This document shows, in pieces, positions 51,882-60,194 of a stretch of DNA of 64,000 bases. The stretch comes from Roseiarcus sp963813555 (lineage in GTDB: Bacteria > Pseudomonadota > Alphaproteobacteria > Rhizobiales > Beijerinckiaceae). A model generated the notes under the pieces. The model ran no database searches. It saw only the letters and a list, made by a program, of their open reading frames with translations, and had not been told where the DNA came from. How positions within the stretch are numbered: position 1 is the first letter of the stretch; each line of letters begins with the position of its first letter. The position numbers and the translations under genes are program-made. The stretch spans positions 124,001 through 188,000 of the forward strand of contig CAWEZX010000009.1 of the NCBI GenBank assembly GCA_963813555.1, in the 5' to 3' direction.

Positions 51882-52322
51882 ATGGTTGACGCGATCAAGC
51901 CGCTTTACACCGCTCACGGGACCGCGACCGGCGGCCGCAACGGGCACACGCAATCCGATGACGGGATGGTCAGCGTCGATCTCTCGGTGCCGAAGGAGAT
52001 GGGCGGCCCAGGCAAGCCGAACACCGGGACGCCCGAGCACCTGTTCTCCGCCGGCTATGCCGCTTGTTTCGGCGGCGCCCTCGACTTCGTCGCCAAGCAG
52101 CACAAGAAGGACGCGTCGAAAGCGACGGTGAAATGCGCCGTCACCATCGGCCCGCGCGAGAAGGGCGGCTTCGGCCTCGCCGTCGTTCTCGACGTGACCG
52201 ATGCGAGCCTGCCGCAAGCGGAGCTTCAGTCACTGGCGGAAGAGGCGCACGAGAAGATCTGCCCCTATAGCCACGCGACGCGTGGCAATGTCGACGTCAA
52301 GGTCGTGACCCACGGGGCATGA
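51882..52322 (+). CDS. ohr: Organic hydroperoxide resistance protein (Ohr)
   Basis: 146 residues from ATG 51882, after an AGGAGGAAATCAC site. OsmC/Ohr fold with YTAHGTATGGRNGHTQSDDG, the peroxidatic Cys in FSAGYAACFGGALDFVA, and the resolving Cys in CPYSHATRGNVDVKV. The pattern is Ohr rather than OsmC. It reduces fatty-acid and organic hydroperoxides with lipoyl-dependent recycling, so the E2/E3 genes of this region could in principle supply reductant. No OhrR gene is adjacent. Confidence 0.95.
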   Translation: MVDAIKPLYTAHGTATGGRNGHTQSDDGMVSVDLSVPKEMGGPGKPNTGTPEHLFSAGYAACFGGALDFVAKQHKKDASKATVKCAVTIGPREKGGFGLAVVLDVTDASLPQAELQSLAEEAHEKICPYSHATRGNVDVKVVTHGA

Positions 52323-52499
52323 CCCTTCTCCCGTTTCGGGAGAGGGTGGACGCGCCATAGGGCGTCCTGAAAGGACGCCCGTCCTTTCGGACGGGCCATG
52401 GCGCGGCCGGATGAGGGGACCGTGCGCCAGCCCGCCCGCATCATAGCCTGACAGAACCCGAACCCTCACCCCTTCCCCTCTCCCGAGGGGAGAGGGAAA
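52323..52499. repeat. Intergenic palindromic repeat element (copy 2)
   Basis: CTCTCCC-type hairpin at the left, GGGCGTCCTGAAAGGACGCC and GTCCTTTCGGAC in the middle, CCGGATGAGGGG, then a closing CTCTCCCGAGGGGAGAG hairpin. Same modules and order as 39860-40018, with changed bases compensated in the stems. It separates ohr from the type I secretion genes. Confidence 0.75.
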
Positions 52500-52673
52500 A
52501 CGCGCCTATCGTCCGGGCGCCCCCTTGCTAGTGCGTTGCCGTCGCAACCTCGGATCGAGGCAAAAACTCAAAGGTTCGCTAAGCCTGTCCAGCGGTCCCG
52601 CTTGCTCATGACCGAGCGTCATTGGGTACGATCGCTGCCTCGAAGGACCTCGCAAGGGAAGGCTTGGGCGTCG

Positions 52674-54842
52674 ATGATGGAGATTGCGCCACCGCCCAGT
52701 GAGGGGACGCCGCTCGATCCAGGGCTACGCGCTCTGTGCGGGATCGCGGCCTATTACCGCATCGGCGCCGATCCGGTGCAGCTCGCGCGCGAACTGGCGC
52801 TGAGCGATCGTCAGGCGGACGAAGCGGACATCATACGCGCCGCCAAGCTCATCGGGCTCAAGGCGCGCCTGGTCGCGAAGGTGACCGCCGAGCGGCTCAC
52901 GACATTGCCCACTCCGGCGATCGTTCGCATGGCGGGCGGCGCGCTGATGGTGTTCGGCGGGCGCAATCCGTCAGGATTGTACCGGCTGGTCGATCCGATC
53001 AGCCATGCGGTCCAAGAGGCGCCGCTCGAGGATATTGCGCGCTCCATCGGGGGACAGGCGCTCCTGATCGCTCGCCGGGTCGGCGGCGCCGGTATCGATC
53101 CGCGCCAATTCGGCATGCGTTGGTTTCTGCCCACGATCTGGCGTTACCGCCATCCGCTCGGCCATGTTCTGGCGGCTTCGTTGTTCGTGCAGATTTTCGC
53201 CCTCGCGACGCCGTTGTTCTTCCAGGTGGTCGTCGACAAGGTGCTCACCCATCGCGGTTACGAGACCCTGTTCGTGCTTGTCGGCGGACTCGTCGCCATC
53301 GGCTTGTTCGACGTCGCGCTCCAATATTTGCGCACCTACGCGCTTTCGCACACCACCAACCGGATCGACGTCGAGCTCGGCCAACGCCTGTTCGCGCATC
53401 TCCTGCGCCTGCCGATCGCCTATTTCGAGACCCGGTCGACCGGGCAGACGGTTGCGCGGGTGCGCGAGCTTGAGACGATCCGCAGCTTTCTCACCGGACA
53501 GGCCCTGTTCTCGGCGATCGACCTGGTGTTCGCCTTCGTGTTCGTCGGTGTCCTGTTCGCCTATTCGTGGTCTCTGACCCTGATCGTGCTTGCCGGGATT
53601 CCGTTCTATGTGCTGATCGGCTTTTCCGTCAGGCCGCCGCTGCGCGAGCTGGTGAAGGAGAAATTCAATCGCGGCGCGGCGAGCCAGCAGTTCCTGGTCG
53701 AGACGATCGTTGGCGTCAACACGGTGAAGGCTGCTGCGGTCGAGCCGATCATGCGCGCGCAATGGGAGGAGAAGCTCGCCGCTTACGTGAAGACGAGCTT
53801 CGTCGCTACGATGCTGGGCTCGGGCGGTCAGCTCGCCATCCAGTACATCAGCAAGCTGACGACCGCGGCGCTGCTTCTGTTCGGCGCCAAGGCGGTCATC
53901 GACGGCGACCTCAGCGTTGGCGCTCTCGTCGCCTTCAACATGATCGCCTCGCAGGCGATCCAGCCGATTTTGCGCCTCTCGCAGATTTGGCAGGACTTCC
54001 AGCAGGTGCAGATCTCGATCGAGCGCCTGGGCGATATCCTCAACGCTCCGACGGAATCCTCGCCGGCGGCGCGCCTGCTGCCGCCGACGCCGCGCGGCGC
54101 GATCGAATTCCGCCGCGTCGGCTTCCGCTACCGTCCGGGCGCGCCTGAGGTGCTGAAAGACATTTCGCTCGCCATCCGGCCGGGCGAGACAATCGGGGTC
54201 GTGGGACCATCGGGCTCCGGCAAATCGACCCTGACCAAGCTCATTCAGCGCCTCTATCTGCCGAACGAGGGGCAGGTGCTGCTCGATGGCGCCGATTTGA
54301 GCCATGTCGATCCGGCGTGGCTGCGCAGCCATCTCGGCGTCGTGCTCCAGGAGAACCTGCTGTTCAACCGCACCGTTCACGAGAACATCGCCTTCGCCAA
54401 TCCGGCGATGCCGCGCGCGCGCGTTATCGAGATCGCCCGGCTCGCCGGCGCCGACGAGTTCATCGACAAGCTTCCGGAAGGCTACGATACACTTATCGAG
54501 GAGCGCGGCGCCAACCTGTCCGGCGGGCAAAGGCAGCGCATAGCCATCGCCCGCGCGCTCGCGACCAATCCGCGCATTCTCATCTTCGACGAGGCCACCT
54601 CGTCGCTCGACTACGAGAGCGAGCGGATCGTTCAGCGCAACATGCGCCGCATCGCCAAGGACCGCACCGTCATCATCATCGCCCATCGTTTGGCTGCGGT
54701 GCGCGGCTGCGACCGCATCGTTGGCATGACCGATGGCCGCATTGTCGAGGTCGGCGCGCATGCCGAACTCGTGCGCCGGCCCGGCGGCCTCTACGCCTAT
54801 CTCTGGAGCCTTCAGAGCCAGCCGACGGAGATCGCCGCATGA
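52674..54842 (+). CDS. Type I secretion ABC transporter (HlyB-like)
   Basis: 722 residues from ATG 52674. Residues 1-130 are a C39-like domain (RALCGIAAYYRIGADPVQLA) without a clear catalytic triad, so it docks substrates rather than cleaving them. The transmembrane ABC domain follows (about 150-430; FALATPLFFQVVVDKVLTHR). The ATPase has Walker A GPSGSGKST (about 511), signature LSGGQRQRIAIARA (about 615) and Walker B ILIFDEATSS (about 638). It exports unfolded, usually RTX-type, proteins across both membranes together with HlyD and a TolC-like channel. The stop overlaps the hlyD start. No RTX substrate lies in the window. Confidence 0.93.
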   Translation: MMEIAPPPSEGTPLDPGLRALCGIAAYYRIGADPVQLARELALSDRQADEADIIRAAKLIGLKARLVAKVTAERLTTLPTPAIVRMAGGALMVFGGRNPSGLYRLVDPISHAVQEAPLEDIARSIGGQALLIARRVGGAGIDPRQFGMRWFLPTIWRYRHPLGHVLAASLFVQIFALATPLFFQVVVDKVLTHRGYETLFVLVGGLVAIGLFDVALQYLRTYALSHTTNRIDVELGQRLFAHLLRLPIAYFETRSTGQTVARVRELETIRSFLTGQALFSAIDLVFAFVFVGVLFAYSWSLTLIVLAGIPFYVLIGFSVRPPLRELVKEKFNRGAASQQFLVETIVGVNTVKAAAVEPIMRAQWEEKLAAYVKTSFVATMLGSGGQLAIQYISKLTTAALLLFGAKAVIDGDLSVGALVAFNMIASQAIQPILRLSQIWQDFQQVQISIERLGDILNAPTESSPAARLLPPTPRGAIEFRRVGFRYRPGAPEVLKDISLAIRPGETIGVVGPSGSGKSTLTKLIQRLYLPNEGQVLLDGADLSHVDPAWLRSHLGVVLQENLLFNRTVHENIAFANPAMPRARVIEIARLAGADEFIDKLPEGYDTLIEERGANLSGGQRQRIAIARALATNPRILIFDEATSSLDYESERIVQRNMRRIAKDRTVIIIAHRLAAVRGCDRIVGMTDGRIVEVGAHAELVRRPGGLYAYLWSLQSQPTEIAA

Positions 54843-56347
54843 GCGCGATCCGCGGCCTCCCGACGGCCGAGCCGGCGGCGCCGACCGTCAAACTTTTCCC
54901 CTCGCGCGCGCTCGCGCGTCTCAAGACTCCGGGCAAGATTCCCGGAATGAATCTCGGCGACCGAGAATTCCTCGCGCCGGCGCTCGAGATCCTGGAAACG
55001 CCGCCCTCTCCGGTCCATGTCGCGTTCTTATGGATCATTTGCGCCTTCGTCGTTGCTGCGCTGAGCTGGGCCTATTTTGGCCGCGTCGACATCATCGCCG
55101 CCGCGCAAGGCAAGTTTCAGCCGAAAGGGCAGGTGAAGGTCGTCGAGCCGGTGGAAACCGGCAAGGTCGAGGCCATTCGCGTCGGCAACGGCTCGCTCGT
55201 GCAGGCAGGCGACGTGCTGGTCGAACTCGACCGGTCGGCGGCGCTGGCCGACACCAAAGGCGCTCGCGCCGAGCTCGCTTCCGCGCGGGCGGAAATCCTG
55301 CGCCGCAAAACCGCGCTCGTGAGCGCGCGATCGCATCGCTTCGATCCGCCCCCGGCGATCGACTGGCCGGACGACGTCGCTCCGGCGTTGCGCCAACGGG
55401 AGAATCAGGTTCTCGCCGCCGACCTCGGACAATTGGCCGCCAACGTCGCCTCGTTCGATGCCGAAGGAGCGCAAAAAACCGCCGAACGCGACAAGCTGAG
55501 GGCGACCATCGAGACGCAGAAGAACCTCGTCGCGACCCTGCAGGAACGCGTCAATATGCGCACCAAGCTGGTGGAAGTGAAAGCGGGCTCGAAGGCCGCG
55601 GTCATCGACGCGACCGAGACACTGCAATACCAGATCACCCAGGAGGCGAAGCAGGAGCAGGATCTGGCCTCGCTGGCCGCAGGGCTCGATGTCATCGCCC
55701 GCAATTCCGACAAGGCGGTCCAGGACTTCATTTCCGACGACGCCCAGAAACTCGAGGACGCCGAGCGGCGGGCGGAAGACGTCGAGCAGCGCCTGGCCAA
55801 GGCTCAAGCCGAGCTCGATCACCTGACGCTGAGAGCCCCGATCGCGGGACGGGTGCAATCGTCGATCATCACCAATGTCGGCCAGGTGGTCGCCAGCGGC
55901 CAGGAGATCATGCGCGTCGTGCCGGAGAATTCCGGGCTTGAGATCCAGGCCTATGTGCGCAATCGCGACATCGGTTTTGTCAGGGTCGGTCAGGAGGCGG
56001 TGGTCAAGGTCGAATCCTTCCCCTTCACCCGCTACGGCGCGATTAAGGCGCGCGTGACGCGCATCGCGAAGGACGCCATTCCCGAGCCGGACGCCAACGC
56101 GATCGAAGGCGATCCGACGCGCGTCTCCAACGCCGCCGGCTTTGCTGGGGGAGAGCGCATGCAGAATTTGGTCTTTCCGGTCATGCTGAAGCCGGACGTC
56201 GAGACGATGACGGTCGATGGCCTAATCCAGCCGCTCACTTCCGGCATGGCGGTGACGGTCGAATTCAAGACCGGCGCGCGGCGGATGCTCGAATATCTGT
56301 TCTCGCCGCTGGTCGAAGTCGCCTCGAAGGCGATGCGGGAGCGTTGA
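54839..56347 (+). CDS. HlyD-family type I secretion adaptor
   Basis: 502 residues. Cytoplasmic N-terminus, one transmembrane helix (about 62-82), split lipoyl domain (GKVEAIRVGNGSLVQAGDVL and LTLRAPIAGRVQSSIITNVG), a long alpha-helical hairpin between them (about 150-330), and a C-terminal beta domain (FPVMLKPDVETMTVDGLIQP, LTSGMAVTVEFKTGARRMLE). It links the ABC transporter to the outer-membrane channel. ATG 54839 overlaps the transporter's TGA (ATGA), so the two are translationally coupled. The much longer upstream frame is a shadow of the ABC gene. Confidence 0.93.
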   Translation: MSAIRGLPTAEPAAPTVKLFPSRALARLKTPGKIPGMNLGDREFLAPALEILETPPSPVHVAFLWIICAFVVAALSWAYFGRVDIIAAAQGKFQPKGQVKVVEPVETGKVEAIRVGNGSLVQAGDVLVELDRSAALADTKGARAELASARAEILRRKTALVSARSHRFDPPPAIDWPDDVAPALRQRENQVLAADLGQLAANVASFDAEGAQKTAERDKLRATIETQKNLVATLQERVNMRTKLVEVKAGSKAAVIDATETLQYQITQEAKQEQDLASLAAGLDVIARNSDKAVQDFISDDAQKLEDAERRAEDVEQRLAKAQAELDHLTLRAPIAGRVQSSIITNVGQVVASGQEIMRVVPENSGLEIQAYVRNRDIGFVRVGQEAVVKVESFPFTRYGAIKARVTRIAKDAIPEPDANAIEGDPTRVSNAAGFAGGERMQNLVFPVMLKPDVETMTVDGLIQPLTSGMAVTVEFKTGARRMLEYLFSPLVEVASKAMRER

Positions 56348-56395
56348 CCCCCCTCTCCCTTGGGGAGAGGGGTCGGGGGTGAGGGCCCCCCGACC
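56348..56395. repeat. Intergenic repeat element (partial copy 3)
   Basis: CCCCTCTCCCTTGGGGAGAG hairpin plus GGTGAGGGCCCC, corresponding to only the terminal module of the elements at 39860 and 52323. It may act as a terminator-like hairpin after hlyD. Confidence 0.6.
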
Positions 56396-56405
56396 TTCCC
56401 CGAGC

Positions 56406-56798
56406 CTACTTGATTAGCTGCCAGAAGATCCCCGCGACGCAGACGAAACCCAAGGTGAAGAGCACGGTTCTCAGGTAGGGGATACCCGTCCAATAGACGA
56501 TGGCGTGCGCGAGCCTCAGCCAGAAAAAGCTCATCGCCCAGAACGCCGTCATCCCGTTCGCTTTTCCCGCGATTTGAGCGACAATCACCAGCGCGGCGAA
56601 CGGAGCGAAACACTCGACCGCGTTGAGATAGGCGCGGTGAGCGCGCTGACCCCAAAGGGGCACGGGACGGGGCGCGGGGTCGACGTAGTTTTCCCCCGAC
56701 AGGGGTCCGTTCGTCATCACCTGGCAGGCGATGTACGGGATCCACAGCGCCGCCGTCAGCATCGCCGTGCACGCAAGGTACCAAAGATCGGTCGTCAT
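56406..56798 (-). CDS. MAPEG family membrane protein
   Basis: 130 residues from ATG 56798, with GGGAGG eight bases upstream. Four transmembrane helices. The MAPEG signature is spread over GQRAHRAYLNAVECFAPFAA and RLAHAIVYWTGIPYLRTVLF. Eukaryotic relatives handle glutathione and eicosanoids at the membrane; bacterial members are mostly uncharacterised, possibly glutathione-dependent detoxification. Read convergently with hlyD. The longer frame upstream to 57167 overlaps the MFS gene and is rejected. Confidence 0.87.
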   Translation of the reverse strand: MTTDLWYLACTAMLTAALWIPYIACQVMTNGPLSGENYVDPAPRPVPLWGQRAHRAYLNAVECFAPFAALVIVAQIAGKANGMTAFWAMSFFWLRLAHAIVYWTGIPYLRTVLFTLGFVCVAGIFWQLIK

Positions 56799-56997
56799 GA
56801 GGTTTGCCTCCCGGCCGACGGCGTGTTGGATTGATGTTGCGAGAACGCCATCTCCAAATAGACGTGCGAGGGTAGGCGATTTCGACATCCGGGCCCAAGC
56901 CGGCATCCCCGCCTGCGGCTCCGGCTCAGCGCTTGATTTTTGCGCGGGTCCGGCGCCCATATGGCCGCTGTTCATCGGGGAATAGGGCGGGGAGTGG

Positions 56998-58512
56998 ATG
57001 AGAGCCGAGGATCTGGGCTCTGCGCCTGCTTTTCGTGTGAGCGACCTGATCCGCCATGGGGCGGAGCCGCCTCCGGTCGCGCTCTTCACCCGCTGGCGCT
57101 CGTATCCGTGGCTGATGGTCGGCGTGATCTGTATCGGCGCTTTCATGGGCCAGCTCGACGCGAGCATCGTGCAGCTCGCGTTGCCGACCTTGGGACGCGT
57201 ATTCGACTCGACCCTGGAAAGCGTGAGCTGGGTCGCGCTCGCCTATCTGCTCGGCTGCGCATCGTTCCTACCGATCTTCGGTCAGCTCTCCCAGATCTTC
57301 GGCAGAAAACTGCTCTACATCATCGGCTTTGTGGTGTTCACCGGAGCAGGCGCGCTCTGCGGCTTTGCGCCGAATCTTCTCACGCTGGTCGCGTTTCGGT
57401 TCTTGCAAGGCTTCGGCGGGGCGACGTGTGCAGCCATCAGCCTTTCGCTGGTTATCGCGGCGACGGACGGAAGCGGGCGTGCGCGAGCGCTCGGCGTGTT
57501 CGCCGGCGCGCAAGCCGTCGGAGTCAGCGCCGGCCCGGTTGTTGGCGGCCTGTTGCTTGGGACATTGGGTTGGCCCTGGGTGTTCTGGATCAATGTTCCC
57601 TTCGGGCTGATAGGAGTTGTCGCCGGTTGGTTGGTGCTGCCAATAACAGCACAGCAGAATCCGAATGAAACGTTCGACTGGCGCGGCGCTCTTAAACTCG
57701 CGCCCGCATTGACGCTTGCCGTGTTCGCGCTCAATCAGGTTTCCGCCCTGGGGCCAACCTCCCCAGCGCTTCTCGGCTCGATCGGCGCCGCGATCGTCCT
57801 CATCTTTCTGTTCCTCAGGCAGGAACGCGGGTCGCGTTCGCCGCTGATTGATCTTGCGCCGCTTGAGGAACCGGCGTTTCTGGCCGGGGCGCTGGCGTGC
57901 GCTTCGTCGTACGCCATGCTTTACGGCATGTTCTTCCTCGCTTCTTTCGCGCTCGTCAGCGGCTACGAGGACAGTCCCACCGCCGCCGGGCTCAAGCTCG
58001 CGATCGTTCCGATCAGCATCGGCATCGTCGCGCCGCTTGCGGGCGCGCTCGTCGACTGGATAGGGACGCGCCTCCTTAGCGTCACCGGGATGGCGATGTG
58101 CTTCGTCGCCTTGCTCGCGCTCTCGGCGATCGTGACGGAGCCTGCCGCCAACGTTTGGATGGGCTTTTTCGGCCTTGTGGTTTTCGGAGCGGGACTTGGG
58201 TTGTTCATTGCGCCAAACAACCATGCGACGATCAACGCGGCGCCGGCCAATCTCTCAGGCGAGGCCGGCGCGATGCTCAATCTGGCGCGCCTTCTCGGCA
58301 CGGTCGCTGGCGTGGCTAGCGCGTCCGCGATGCTGTCCTGGCGGATACAGGTCGCGCGCGGTTCGGACGGAGCGCAGGCTCGCGGCTTTCTCTCCTCACC
58401 ATTTCGTCGAGGCCGCGGGGGCCGGCCTTATCATGCTCGCGGTCTTCGCCTTAATCGCCGGGGTCGTTTCGTTGATCCGGAAGCGCGCGGCCTAGCAGCC
58501 TGTCGGACTTAA
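56998..58512 (+). CDS. MFS exporter, DHA2/EmrB-QacA type, C-terminus frameshifted
   Basis: 504 residues, 14 transmembrane segments expected. DHA2 motifs: GAFMGQLDASIVQLALPTLG in helix 1, FGQLSQIFGRKLLYIIGFVV (motif A), and GVFAGAQAVGVSAGPVVGGL with GWPWVFWINVPFGL (motif C). It exports drugs or small molecules using the proton gradient. After about 58380 the frame turns into Arg-rich sequence, while the next frame reads FVEAAGAGLIMLAVFALIAG, the expected last helix, ending at TAG 58493-58495. One indel would restore it. IS1182 is inserted exactly at that stop codon. Start ATG has GGGCGGGGAG upstream. Confidence 0.85.
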   Translation: MRAEDLGSAPAFRVSDLIRHGAEPPPVALFTRWRSYPWLMVGVICIGAFMGQLDASIVQLALPTLGRVFDSTLESVSWVALAYLLGCASFLPIFGQLSQIFGRKLLYIIGFVVFTGAGALCGFAPNLLTLVAFRFLQGFGGATCAAISLSLVIAATDGSGRARALGVFAGAQAVGVSAGPVVGGLLLGTLGWPWVFWINVPFGLIGVVAGWLVLPITAQQNPNETFDWRGALKLAPALTLAVFALNQVSALGPTSPALLGSIGAAIVLIFLFLRQERGSRSPLIDLAPLEEPAFLAGALACASSYAMLYGMFFLASFALVSGYEDSPTAAGLKLAIVPISIGIVAPLAGALVDWIGTRLLSVTGMAMCFVALLALSAIVTEPAANVWMGFFGLVVFGAGLGLFIAPNNHATINAAPANLSGEAGAMLNLARLLGTVAGVASASAMLSWRIQVARGSDGAQARGFLSSPFRRGRGGRPYHARGLRLNRRGRFVDPEARGLAACRT

Positions 58513-60128
58513 ATGAACGACGTGGGTTCTGGAAGGACCTGCGGTGTTTGGCGAGGTACAATGACGGCGTTGATTCTCCTTGCGCCACGAACCGGGTCAG
58601 ATGGACAATTTTCGTACGATCGACCGAGAGACGGGATATCTGCTTCCGCCTTCGGTTGACGAGTGGCTGCCGGAGAAACATCTGGCTCGGTTCATTGTCG
58701 AAGTGGTCGACGGGCTGGATCTCGGCAGGATGAGCCGGGACTATCGGGGCTCGGGTTCGGCTTCGTATCATCCCAGGATGGTGTTGGGGCTTCTGGTTTA
58801 CGGCTATGCGACGGGGGTGTTCTCCAGCCGCAAGCTGGAGCGGGCGACCTACGACTCGGTGGCGTTTCGTTTCATCGCCGCGAACGATCATCCCGACCAC
58901 GACACGATCGCGACGTTTCGGCGGCGCTTCTTGAAAGAGATCGAGAAGCTGTTCGTGGACGTTCTTCAACTCGCCCGCGAGATGGGGGTGCTGGAGATGG
59001 GGACGATCGGCCTGGACGGGACGAAGATCCATGCCAACGCAAGCCGGCACAGCGCGCTTTCCCATGAACACGCAGGCAAGATCGAGGCGCAATTGAAGGC
59101 CGAGGTCGCCGACCTGATGACCAAAGCCGAAGCGGCTGACGCGGCGGACGTTCCCGACGGCATGTCGATCCCCGACGAATTGGCGCGGCGCGAGGAGCGT
59201 CTTCGTAAGATCGCCGAAGCGCGGGCGAAGATCGAGGTTCGGGCCAAGGAGCGTCATGCGCGCGAGATGGCGGAGCACGAGGCCAAAATGGCGGCGCGCG
59301 AGGCCAAGACCGCGGCGACGGGAAAGAAGCCGGGCGGCAAGCCGCCGCAACCTCCGGCCGAAGGACCGCGACCGAGTGATCAGGTCAATCTGACCGACGA
59401 GGACTCCCGCATCATGCCGGCGGCTGGCGGTGGTTTCGAACAAAGCTACAACGCGCAAGCCGCGGTGGCGACGGGCAGCCTGCTGGTGGTGGCGATCGAC
59501 GTGGTCCAGGCGCCCAACGACAAGGGCCAAGTCGAGCCCATACTGGAGAAGATCGGCGCGTTGCCCGAGAATTTGGGGAAGGTCGAACATCTGCTGGCGG
59601 ACGCCGGCTATTTCAGCGCGGGCAATGTGGACGCCTGTGCAAGGGCGGGCGTCGAGCCGGTGATTGCGATGGGCCGCCAGCCGCATCATCCGCCGCTGAG
59701 CGTGCGCTTCGCGCCGACGCCGGCAGCCCCGGAACAACCGACGCCGGTCCAGGCGATGGCCCATAAACTGAAGACGCCGGAAGGCCGCGCGCTCTACGCC
59801 TTGCGCAAACAGACGCCGGAACCCGTGTTCGGCATCATCAAATCCGTGCTCGGATTCCGTCAATTTTCCCTGCGTGGGCTCGAAAAAGTGCGCGGCGAGT
59901 GGACTCTCGTGACCATGGCTTGGAATCTGAAGCGAATGTTCACGCTCAGCCCCGCCTGAGAGGGGCCGAACGCCTACGAGGCGCGCCGACCAGCCCTAGG
60001 CCGAGGCTTGTCAAGGCTCCCCAAGGCTCAGTCGAAGCCACCGAAAAGCTCGATCGGACTACCACCCACATCCAAACCGCGACAATCCACGCGATCGTCA
60101 GCCAAAATGAGCGCAGTCCGACAGGCTG
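58496..60128 (+). mobile_element. IS1182-family insertion sequence, CTAG target duplication
   Basis: 1633 bp bounded by CTAG at 58492-58495 and 60129-60132. Perfect inverted ends CAGCCTGTCGGACT. The target includes the stop codon of the intact-frame MFS reading, which the duplication preserves. Confidence 0.92.
58601..59959 (+). CDS. IS1182-family transposase
   Basis: 452 residues from ATG 58601. N-terminal DUF772-type domain (LVYGYATGVFSSRKLERATY, AFRFIAANDHPDHDTIATFR), first Asp in MGTIGLDGTKIHANASRHSA. A long charged helical insertion (about 150-260, rich in Ala, Glu, Lys and Arg) follows, then the second Asp in HLLADAGYFSAGNVDACARA and the Glu in TPEPVFGIIKSVLGFRQFSL. Typical length for the family. 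Undamaged and with perfect ends, so probably active. Confidence 0.95.
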   Translation: MDNFRTIDRETGYLLPPSVDEWLPEKHLARFIVEVVDGLDLGRMSRDYRGSGSASYHPRMVLGLLVYGYATGVFSSRKLERATYDSVAFRFIAANDHPDHDTIATFRRRFLKEIEKLFVDVLQLAREMGVLEMGTIGLDGTKIHANASRHSALSHEHAGKIEAQLKAEVADLMTKAEAADAADVPDGMSIPDELARREERLRKIAEARAKIEVRAKERHAREMAEHEAKMAAREAKTAATGKKPGGKPPQPPAEGPRPSDQVNLTDEDSRIMPAAGGGFEQSYNAQAAVATGSLLVVAIDVVQAPNDKGQVEPILEKIGALPENLGKVEHLLADAGYFSAGNVDACARAGVEPVIAMGRQPHHPPLSVRFAPTPAAPEQPTPVQAMAHKLKTPEGRALYALRKQTPEPVFGIIKSVLGFRQFSLRGLEKVRGEWTLVTMAWNLKRMFTLSPA

Positions 60129-60194
60129 CTAGGGGCCCGGCCTCACCGTCGCCCGCTCTCTTTGCTATAAGCCCTCCAACCTTGGAGGCCTCTC

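Noticed and set aside
52971..54761. 596-codon minus-strand frame opposite the ABC transporter
   Set aside because: Antisense shadow; the plus strand has all ABC motifs.
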